Shown here piece by piece: positions 8,288 to 14,127 of a stretch of 16,640 bases of DNA. Where the stretch lies: the NCBI GenBank assembly GCA_005885025.1, contig VAYC01000039.1, forward strand, positions 1-16,640. Direction: 5' to 3'. The stretch comes from Actinomycetota bacterium (GTDB lineage: Bacteria; Actinomycetota; UBA4738). Both the position numbers and the translations under genes were made by a program. Numbering within the stretch: the stretch's first letter is position 1; each line of letters begins with the position of its first letter. The notes beneath the pieces are model-generated. The model saw only the letters and a program-made list of their open reading frames with translations, made no database searches and was not told where the DNA came from.

Positions 8288-8369
8288 GTCACCTCTTTCT
8301 GCTGGTTGCGCGGGTCGCGGGCCATGCTAGTTATTGACTGAACAGTCAGTCAAGGAGTAGAACCCGGGC
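8288..8369. promoter_or_regulatory. Divergent promoter region between the oxidoreductase operon and the gcvT-like gene
   Basis: This 82-bp gap serves two divergent genes. Plus strand: -35-like TTGACT at 8334-8339, an 18-nt spacer, -10-like TAGAAC at 8358-8363, then 6 nt to the GTG start at 8370, which suggests a leaderless transcript. Minus strand: TTGACT at 8353-8348, an 18-nt spacer, -10-like TAGCAT at 8329-8324, then about a 30-nt leader carrying GAGGTGA before the GTG at 8287. Both -35 hexamers lie in the arms of one palindrome. The promoter calls are pattern matches only. AAGGAG at 8352-8357 is a possible but distant ribosome site for the plus-strand gene. Confidence 0.6.
8334..8353. promoter_or_regulatory. 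Palindromic operator, probably for the TetR protein encoded at 12146-12856
   Basis: The 20-bp site TTGACTGAACAGTCAGTCAA has perfect 8-bp arms (TTGACTGA / TCAGTCAA) around ACAG, a size and form typical of TetR-family operators. The string TTGACTGAAC recurs in the palindrome upstream of tetR at 12017-12033, which is why I assign both to the same repressor. It covers both divergent -35 elements, so binding would shut both promoters at once. Regulator assignment is inference. Confidence 0.7.
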
Positions 8370-9560
8370 GTGACGCTGGGAACGGTCTTCGACGCCCGTA
8401 CGTCCACGCTCAGCCAAAAGCGAGCGTGGGAAGACTGGTGGGGATACCACACCGTCCGCCTCTACGAGGACGCGCTCGACATCGAATACAACGCCGTTCG
8501 AGAGGGGGCCGGGCTCATCGACGTCTCCCCGCTGTTCAAGTACCTGGTCTCTGGCCCCGATGCGGTTCGGCTCATCAACCGCATCATCACGCGCGACGCC
8601 CGCAAGCTTCAGGTCGACCAGGTCTACTACACGCCGTGGTGCGACGAGCGCGGCAAGCTCATCGACGACGGGACGGTGTGCCGACTCGACGAGTCGACGT
8701 ATCGGTGGACTGCGGCCGAGCCGAACTACCGGTGGTTCAACCTGAACGCGAGTGGGTTGGACGTTCGCGTCGAGGACATCTCTGGGGAGGTCGGAGCGCT
8801 CGCCCTCCAAGGTCCGACGTCGCGATCGCTGCTCGAGGCGGTCACGGGGGAGGACTGGATCGACCTGAAATACTTCCGGCGGCGCCCCACGAAGATCGCC
8901 GGCTTTCCTGTCGACGTCACTCGCACCGGCTACACAGGCGACCTCGGGTACGAGCTCTGGGTCGAGTCATCGCGTGCGGTCGAACTGTGGGATGCGCTGT
9001 TCCGGGTTGGGTCCGCGTTCGGCCTTCGGCCGGTCGGAACGGCCGCCCTCGACGTGCTGCGCGTCGAAGCGGGGCTGATCCTCATCGGCGCCGAGTTCAT
9101 CAGCGTGCGAGATGCGTTCACCGCCGAGCAGGAATACTCGCCCTTCGAGCTCGGCTTCGGCCGGCTGGTCGATCTCGAGAAAGATCGGTTCGTGGGGCGG
9201 AAGGCGCTCGCGACCGAGCAGGAGGCCGGCGGGCCTCCTCGTCGACTGGTGGGGCTGGAGTTCGACTGGGCGGACATCGAAGGATCGTTCGAACGCCACG
9301 GTCTCCCGACCGTGCTCTTGCCGGAGACCTCGACGACGCCGGTTCCCCTGTACGTCGGCAGCCGCCAGATCGGCATGGCCACCAGCACCACGTGGTCGCC
9401 GACGCTCAAGAAGGTCATCGCGCTGGCCCTCGTGGAGAAGGCGTTCGCCGACCTCGGGGCGCGCCTCGACGTCGAATGGACGGTCCAGGCCACCCGGGAT
9501 CGGGTCGCCGCCACCGTGGTCGAGCTCCCTTTCTTCGACCCACCCCGAAAGCGCGCCTAG
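8370..9560 (+). CDS. GcvT-family aminomethyltransferase / folate-dependent demethylase-like protein (1)
   Basis: A 396-residue single-chain protein of the glycine cleavage T-protein fold. Seen: an N-terminal GcvT domain with YNAVREGAGLIDVSPLFKYL (residues 40-59), GKLIDDGTV (95-103; the Asp pair is where T-proteins have the folate-site catalytic Asp), LALQGPTSR (144-152), DVTRTGYTGDLGYELWV (182-198) and a C-terminal barrel domain ending PFFDPPRK. Family members bind tetrahydrofolate and accept a methyl or aminomethyl-derived C1 unit. No GcvH, GcvP or lipoyl partner is nearby, so a glycine cleavage role is unlikely and a stand-alone demethylase role is more plausible. GTG at 8370 lies 6 nt after a -10-like TAGAAC (leaderless start). 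It is divergent from the oxidoreductase operon and shares its operator. The stop codon forms one foot of a small inverted repeat. Confidence 0.9.
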   Translation: MTLGTVFDARTSTLSQKRAWEDWWGYHTVRLYEDALDIEYNAVREGAGLIDVSPLFKYLVSGPDAVRLINRIITRDARKLQVDQVYYTPWCDERGKLIDDGTVCRLDESTYRWTAAEPNYRWFNLNASGLDVRVEDISGEVGALALQGPTSRSLLEAVTGEDWIDLKYFRRRPTKIAGFPVDVTRTGYTGDLGYELWVESSRAVELWDALFRVGSAFGLRPVGTAALDVLRVEAGLILIGAEFISVRDAFTAEQEYSPFELGFGRLVDLEKDRFVGRKALATEQEAGGPPRRLVGLEFDWADIEGSFERHGLPTVLLPETSTTPVPLYVGSRQIGMATSTTWSPTLKKVIALALVEKAFADLGARLDVEWTVQATRDRVAATVVELPFFDPPRKRA

Positions 9561-9575
9561 CCGAACATCCGGCTA
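9558..9575. terminator. Short inverted repeat holding the stop codons of both convergent genes (possible weak bidirectional terminator)
   Basis: TAGCCG (9558-9563) and CGGCTA (9570-9575) are perfect complements around the 6-nt loop AACATC. The left foot is the TAG of the gcvT-like gene and the right foot is the TAG, read on the minus strand, of the membrane protein gene. There is no T-tract on either side, so intrinsic termination would be weak at best. Confidence 0.35.
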
Positions 9576-10247
9576 AGTCGCGGGCGCGGCCCAGCGTAGG
9601 AGCCGGAAACCCTCGCAGAGGAGAACGAACAGATCGTAGATCAGCCATCCGCCAAAGACGATGATGATCGTAAGGGGGAGCATCAAGATGGCCTCGGCGT
9701 TCCCTCTTATACCGCGATGAGTCATGAGTCGATTCGCGCCAACGATGGCGACGGCGACGTTACCTAGCAGAGCTCCCACGATGACCAGGGTGAGCAACCA
9801 CCAAAGGATCGTGGCAACAAGGCTGACATCATCGTTGAGTCCGCCCGTTGGGCAGGGCCCTGCTTCGGAAACACTGACGGAAAGGCCTCTGGTGCTGTGG
9901 GCGTAAAGCAATGACCAACACCCAGGGATGTTGCCAGCCTCATCGGTGACCTTCCACCAGTTCGCTACGTTCTCCGTCGTGTTGGCGGGCACGCTTTCGC
10001 CCGGGCGAACTCGCTCGATGTCATAGAACGAGCGACACGTGTCTCCGCACTGCTTGAAAATAGCGACGTGAGCGGTGTCATTTCGCAACGCCACCGTGAA
10101 GACGTCATCGCCCATGTCGGGAAGGGTCGCAAATAACGCAAACAACCCGATCCCAAGAATGGCAACGATGACCTCCCCCTGGCGTTGGAACGGACTCCAA
10201 GGGTGTTCAGTGTATGGATTTACCTTCTCCACGCTCGGATGGACCAC
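9573..10247 (-). CDS. Hypothetical membrane protein with a cysteine-containing extracytoplasmic domain; lower GC than its neighbours
   Basis: A protein of up to 224 residues with no family I can name. Layout: a short polar N-terminus, helix 1 (VIVAILGIGLFALFATL, about residues 26-42), a loop domain of about 95 residues with four cysteines (KQCGDTC, IPGCWSLLY, AGPCPTGG) and an RPGES turn, then two helices (VATILWWLLTLVIVGALLG; ILMLPLTIIIVFGGWLIYD). The loop resembles small beta domains seen in actinobacterial hypothetical proteins of the form 'VxNDT...QC..C...' (from memory, not a search). The start could be GTG 10247 or a GTG 15 nt further in; neither has a clear ribosome site. Two sampled 60-bp lines of this gene are about 53% GC against about 70% around it, so it may be a recent arrival. 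It is convergent with the gcvT-like gene and has no evident catabolic role. Confidence 0.7.
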   Translation of the reverse strand: MVHPSVEKVNPYTEHPWSPFQRQGEVIVAILGIGLFALFATLPDMGDDVFTVALRNDTAHVAIFKQCGDTCRSFYDIERVRPGESVPANTTENVANWWKVTDEAGNIPGCWSLLYAHSTRGLSVSVSEAGPCPTGGLNDDVSLVATILWWLLTLVIVGALLGNVAVAIVGANRLMTHRGIRGNAEAILMLPLTIIIVFGGWLIYDLFVLLCEGFRLLRWAAPAT

Positions 10248-10349
10248 GGCTTGCGACTTTATCGGCCCGCTTCGCTCCGAAGTGATCCTTTCGAGTTGGA
10301 GCTTCAGTGAAAATTGAGGAGGCTCGCTAAGAGGCGCCAGGGGGGCTTG
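10248..10349. other. Low-GC spacer between the membrane protein gene and the third flavoprotein gene
   Basis: About 100 bp with no gene I can support. It contains a small hairpin (CGCTTCG/CGAAGTG arms, about 10268-10284, one G-T pair) and AT-richer sequence (AGTGAAAATTGAGG) that could hold a promoter for the membrane protein, though I see no convincing -35/-10 pair. A palindrome GGCTTGTCAAGCC (10344-10356) sits on the stop codon of the gene to the right. Confidence 0.35.
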
Positions 10350-11967
10350 TCAAGCCTGAGTACGGCCGAGTCTCTTGAGACGACCTCGCTTGCGATCTTT
10401 CAGGATCTCTCGCGCGGCGTGGTGGCCGGGGATACCGCACACGCCACCGCCGCCGTGCGTGGCCGAGCTGGCCTGGTACAGCCCCGCGATCGGGGACGGG
10501 CGCATGTGGAAGAGCTGCTCGGCGGAGAGCTCACCGTGGAAGATGTTCCCTCCGATCAGCCCGTACTCCTGCTCCATCTCGTACGGGCCGATCACCTGGC
10601 GATGGAGGATGGAGCTCTTGAAATTCGGCGCGAGCTCCGTGTACGCGTCGATCATCCGGTCCGCGTAGGCCTCCAGGTCCTCGGTGTGCGGCTGGGCCGA
10701 CCACTCGTGCGGCACCCACTGCGTGAACAGGGACATCGTGTGAAAGCCCTCCGGGCACAGCGTTGGATCGAGCGTCGTGGGGATGCAGCCCTCGCAGAAG
10801 GGGCGGGCCGCGGCCATGCCGGCCCTCGCCTCCTGGAATGCCTGCTGCATGTACTCGTTCGACAGCGCCATCATCAACGAACCGGTGTGGTGATCCTGGA
10901 GTTCCGTGCCCGGATCCGCCAGGAAGTCCGGGAGCTCTGACAGCGCCAGGTTGATCTTCACCACGCCGCTCCGCGACTTCCACCGCTCGATGTCGGCCAC
11001 GAAGTCATCCGGCAGATCCTTGCGGTCGATGTGTTGGAGGAACGTGAGCTTCGGATGGATCGCCGTCACCACGATCGGCGCGTGGAGCTCGTCGCCCCCC
11101 TCGAGCGCCACGCCGTAGGCGCGGCCGTTCCTGAGGAGCACCCGGGTCACGCGTGAGTCCGTGCGGACGTCGGCGCCGGCCGCCTCGGCCGAGCGGTGGA
11201 TCGCGTCGGCCACCGCCCCCATGCCCCCCTCCGGATAGCCCCACGCCCCACGCGCCCAGATGACCGTCTCCGACGTCACCGATCGAGTGGTGAGCCATCA
11301 CGTAGGCGGTCCCCGGTTCGTCCGGCCCCGCCCACGCACCGATGACGCCGTTCAGCGCGTTGGCGATCTTGACCTCGTCCGATTCGAACCACTCGTCGAG
11401 GAGGTCGCTGATGCTCATGGTCATCAGCCGGGTCACGTCGGCCACCCCGCGAACGCCGAGTCCTCGGTACCGCCAGGCCATTCGGAGCTGATCGACCACG
11501 TCGGACCATCGGGTCGAACCGATCTTCGGCGGTACGTCCATGAGGAGGGGCCCGAGAACGTCCGCCAGACCCTGCAGCCACGCGTCCCATTTCGGCATGG
11601 CTTCGGCGTCCTTGGTCGAAAACCTCGCGATGCCGTCGCGGTTCTTCTTGGCGTCGTCGGCGTAGAGCTGCAGCGAACGGCCGTCGGGCCAGGCCTGGTA
11701 GTAGGGGCCCATCGGGTAGACCTTGTAGCCGTATCGCTCGAGCTCGAGGTCTCGGATGATCGAGGGCGGCATCAAGCTCATCACGTACGAGAGCTTGGTG
11801 ACCTTGAAGTCCGGCGCTTCGGGCCACGGTGCCTCGGTGGCCGCCGCGCCTCCGGTCTCGTGGCGGGCCTCCAGGACCACCACCCGCATCCCGCCCCGAG
11901 CCAGATAGGCCGCCGCGACGAGGCCGTTGTGGCCACCGCCGATCACGATCGCGTCGTGGGCCGCCAG
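10350..11967 (-). pseudogene. PYROXD2/CrtI-like FAD-dependent oxidoreductase (paralogue 3), frameshifted by a 7-bp tandem duplication
   Basis: The two halves of one flavoprotein lie in different frames. The N-terminal part (to about 11250) has DAIVIGGGHNGLVAAAYLARGG, TGGAAATEAPWPEAPDF, MSISDLLDEWFESDE and AYVMAHHSIGDVGDG. The C-terminal part has WGYPEGGMGAVADAIHRSAE, GSLMMALSNEYMQQAFQEAR and THGGGGVCGIPGHHAAREIL. Removing one of the two tandem GTGGGGC copies (plus strand GCCCCAC at 11238-11244 and 11245-11251) restores HLGAWGYPEGGMG exactly as in intact paralogue 2 (FGAWGIPRGG), so the break is a clean +7 insertion. As given, translation leaves frame there and ends early. The start is unclear: the GTG at 11946 would cut off the first FAD strand, while an upstream CTG (11967-11965, L-A-A-H-D-A-I-V) has GGAG 5 nt before it and gives the family N-terminus. 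It is divergent from tetR and next to its operator. A sequencing or assembly error is a real alternative. Confidence 0.85.
11238..11251. repeat. 7-bp tandem duplication (GCCCCAC x2) causing a frameshift
   Basis: Two adjacent copies of GCCCCAC (GTGGGGC on the coding minus strand). One copy gives a continuous reading frame through a conserved GAW-GYPEGG motif; two copies shift the frame by +1. This is the form expected of replication slippage or of an assembly error in GC-rich sequence. Confidence 0.85.
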
Positions 11968-12016
11968 AGGGTCTCCCGAGCGTCTCGCAGGGTGCCTTGA
12001 AAGTTCGGGCTAGAGT

Positions 12017-12033
12017 TTGACTGAACGTTCAGT
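12017..12033. promoter_or_regulatory. Second TetR-type operator upstream of tetR
   Basis: TTGACTGAACGTTCAGT contains the perfect 14-bp palindrome ACTGAACGTTCAGT (12020-12033) and repeats the TTGACTGAAC string of the operator at 8334-8343. It lies in the divergent gap between the third flavoprotein gene and tetR, which fits autoregulation. A -10-like TATGAT follows at 12035-12040 on the plus strand, though TTGACT at 12017-12022 is too close to it to act as its -35. Confidence 0.68.
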
Positions 12034-12049
12034 TTATGATGGTGAGGCC

Positions 12050-12116
12050 AGCGGGGCAAGGCCAGACACCCGCTGAGAGCAGTCCAAGCAGCCCGGAAGG
12101 GGCCCCGAACGGGGCC
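12050..12116 (+). promoter_or_regulatory. Possible structured 5' leader of the tetR operon
   Basis: Between the operator and the tetR start lie two inverted repeats: AGCGGG (12050-12055) with CCCGCT (12069-12074), and GGCCCC (12101-12106), loop GAAC, GGGGCC (12111-12116). The second is a perfect GC-only 6-bp stem. No T-tract follows, so it is not a standard terminator; it could be leader structure or chance in GC-rich DNA. Confidence 0.3.
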
Positions 12117-12145
12117 GAGGGCGACCCGAACCCTGAGGCGCAGAC

Positions 12146-12856
12146 ATGACGAAACGGCGGAGACTCTCGGAGGCCCGGCAGACCCAGATCCTGCAGGCGG
12201 CGGTGGAGGTCATCCGGGAGCGCGGTCTGTGTGAGACACGTATCTCGGACATCGCCGACCGAGCCGGCACCAGTTCCGCGCTGGTCATCTATTACTTCCA
12301 ATCGAAGGACCGATTGCTCGGGGAGGCCCTCGCGTTCTCCGAGGAGCGCTTCTACGAGGAGACCGCGCGCGAGCTCCAAGGGATCACCAGCGCCCGGGAT
12401 CAGCTCGTTCGGCTCATCCAGCTGTCGTGTTCGCCGGGACCAGACGCGCGGCAGGACTGGATGGACGAATGGATGTTGTGGCTCGACCTGTGGGCGCGCG
12501 CCCCCCGCGACCCCGACGTCGCGCGGGACCGGGAACTGCTCGATCGGCGATGGAGGGAAGCGATCACCGACATCGTCCAGGCCGGCCAGCAAAGCGGCGA
12601 GTTCCGGCAGGTGGATGCGGAGGACTTCGCCCTCCGACTCGCTGTGACGATCGACGGCCTGGCCATCCAGGTCGTGCTGGGCGATCCGGACGTCACGACG
12701 GACCTGATGGAAGCGATCTGCCTGCGAATGGCGGGCACCGAGCTCGGGTTCGACGGGTCGTCCGGGTTGGCCTCACGCCAGCAGAGCAAGGGACGTAGGG
12801 TCAGCCGTTCAGGACGTGCCTCCCACGTAGCCAAGGCGGCGGGGAAGTCGCGATGA
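12146..12856 (+). CDS. TetR/AcrR-family transcriptional regulator
   Basis: A 236-residue regulator. The N-terminal helix-turn-helix is clear: RQTQILQAAVEVIRERGL (residues 11-28), ETRISDIADRAGTSSALVIYYFQSKDRLL (30-58). The remainder is an all-helical ligand/dimer domain (FYEETARELQGI, WMDEWMLWLDLWARAPRDPD, FALRLAVTIDGLAIQVVLG) similar in pattern to BetI-type C-terminal domains. The last ~30 residues after MAGTELGFDG are a basic, low-complexity tail (KGRRVSRSGR) not usual for the family. ATG at 12146 has GAGG 8 nt upstream. The stop overlaps the Rieske gene start in ATGA. Two matching palindromes, one just upstream and one at 8334-8353, suggest it represses its own operon and the divergent catabolic genes; the effector is probably the pathway substrate or a CoA/aldehyde intermediate (inference). 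Confidence 0.92.
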   Translation: MTKRRRLSEARQTQILQAAVEVIRERGLCETRISDIADRAGTSSALVIYYFQSKDRLLGEALAFSEERFYEETARELQGITSARDQLVRLIQLSCSPGPDARQDWMDEWMLWLDLWARAPRDPDVARDRELLDRRWREAITDIVQAGQQSGEFRQVDAEDFALRLAVTIDGLAIQVVLGDPDVTTDLMEAICLRMAGTELGFDGSSGLASRQQSKGRRVSRSGRASHVAKAAGKSR

Positions 12857-14127
12857 GGCACGAAAGCTACGAGTCGGACCCGATGAGCGAGACCATCGAC
12901 ATCTCCGTGCTGAAGTCGACGTGGTCTTCTCCGCTCGACCCCGCGGCCCTGCTGCCGGTGCTGGCCCCGATCGGTCAGGCCCGGACGCTTCCCGCGGAGG
13001 CCTACACCTCGGCGGAGGTCCACCGGTGGGAGCTGGCGAACTTCTTCGAGGGATCGTGGGTCTGCGCCGGGAGGTCCTCGGTCCTCGAGCGGTCTGGTGA
13101 CCAGACCGCGGTCCGGGTGGGAACGGAGGGGATCTTGCTCGTTCGCGACGCCGACGGAGCGCTGCGCGGCTTCTACAACGTCTGCCGCCACCGCGGCCAC
13201 GAGCTCCTGGAGTGCGGAGCCACCACCAACCGTCGCGGCATCGTGTGCCCGTACCATGCATGGGCGTACGGACTGGATGGACGCCTCCGGGGCGCTCCTC
13301 GCTTCAGGCACTTGACTTCCACCGACCCCGTCCACGAGGGATTGCTGCCCGCGGCCGTCAGCGAGTGGCACGGCTGGCTTTTCGTCAACCCCTCGGGCGC
13401 CGCTCCGCCATTCGCTCAACACGTCGGCAACCTGGACGAACTCGTCGGCGCGCATCGCCCCGAGCAGCTGGTGCTGGGGGCGACCCATCACTACGAGGTG
13501 GCGGCCAATTGGAAGATCGTCGTGGAGAACTATCACGAGTGCTATCACTGCACGAGCATCCATCCGGAGCTCTGCCGGGTCACGCCGCCCTCGAGCGGCG
13601 ACAGCTCCGTGCCGACCGGCCTGTGGGTCGGAGGCTCCATGGACCTCATGCCACACGCCAAGACCATGTCGATCAGCGGCGAGAGCCAGGGCGTTTTCCT
13701 CCCTGGGCTCGACGAGGGCTCCCGCCGTCAGGTCTTCTACTACGGGATGTTCCCGACATTCCTGATCAGCCTGCACCCGGACTACGTGCTGACGCATCGC
13801 CTCGAGCCGCTGACGCCGGACCGAACCCGCATCGAATGCCAGTGGCTGTTCCCGGCGGAAGCGATGGAGCGGCCGGACTTCGATCCTTCCTACGCCGTGG
13901 AGTTCTGGGACCTCACCAACCGGCAGGACTGGCAGGCGTGCGAGTCGGTCCAGCGGGGCGTGGCCTCGCGAGGCTACCGCCAGGGACCGCTCGCCATCGA
14001 GGAAGACAACGTCCATCAGTTCCAGACGATGGTGGCTGGTGGATATCTGCAGGGAGGGCCGGCCAGGCCAGTTGCTCCGGCTCGGCGAGCCACGTCGCCA
14101 TCCGTGGAGGGATCCTTTGGCGACTGA
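12853..14127 (+). CDS. Rieske non-heme iron oxygenase, alpha subunit (GbcA-like)
   Basis: A 424-residue ring-hydroxylating-type oxygenase. The Rieske [2Fe-2S] cluster ligands are all present: CRHRGH (Cys111, His113) and CPYHAW (Cys132, His135). The mononuclear iron site is also complete: ENYHECYHCTSIHPEL (His232, His237) and the aspartate in NRQDWQACESVQ (Asp359). The pattern NWKIVVENY..CYHC plus QACESVQRG..S..Y..GPL is that of the glycine betaine/stachydrine/carnitine-type monooxygenases, which hydroxylate an N-methyl or neighbouring carbon so that formaldehyde or an aldehyde leaves. Substrate here is unproven. An electron-transfer reductase is needed and none is in the window. The ATG at 12853 overlaps the tetR stop by 4 nt (ATG at 12883 is an alternative). 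The next gene starts inside its 3' end, so the three are one operon. Confidence 0.92.
   Translation: MRHESYESDPMSETIDISVLKSTWSSPLDPAALLPVLAPIGQARTLPAEAYTSAEVHRWELANFFEGSWVCAGRSSVLERSGDQTAVRVGTEGILLVRDADGALRGFYNVCRHRGHELLECGATTNRRGIVCPYHAWAYGLDGRLRGAPRFRHLTSTDPVHEGLLPAAVSEWHGWLFVNPSGAAPPFAQHVGNLDELVGAHRPEQLVLGATHHYEVAANWKIVVENYHECYHCTSIHPELCRVTPPSSGDSSVPTGLWVGGSMDLMPHAKTMSISGESQGVFLPGLDEGSRRQVFYYGMFPTFLISLHPDYVLTHRLEPLTPDRTRIECQWLFPAEAMERPDFDPSYAVEFWDLTNRQDWQACESVQRGVASRGYRQGPLAIEEDNVHQFQTMVAGGYLQGGPARPVAPARRATSPSVEGSFGD

Noticed and set aside
5124..11967. Carotenoid biosynthesis, suggested by three CrtI-like genes
   Set aside because: No phytoene synthase, cyclase or prenyl synthase is in the window, and the neighbours are demethylation and acyl-CoA genes; the motifs match the PYROXD2-type branch better.
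12035..12040. TATGAT as a firm -10 of a tetR promoter
   Set aside because: The hexamer is good, but the only -35-like TTGACT (12017-12022) is just 12 nt away and nothing convincing lies 17 nt upstream, so I left it as a remark and not a feature.
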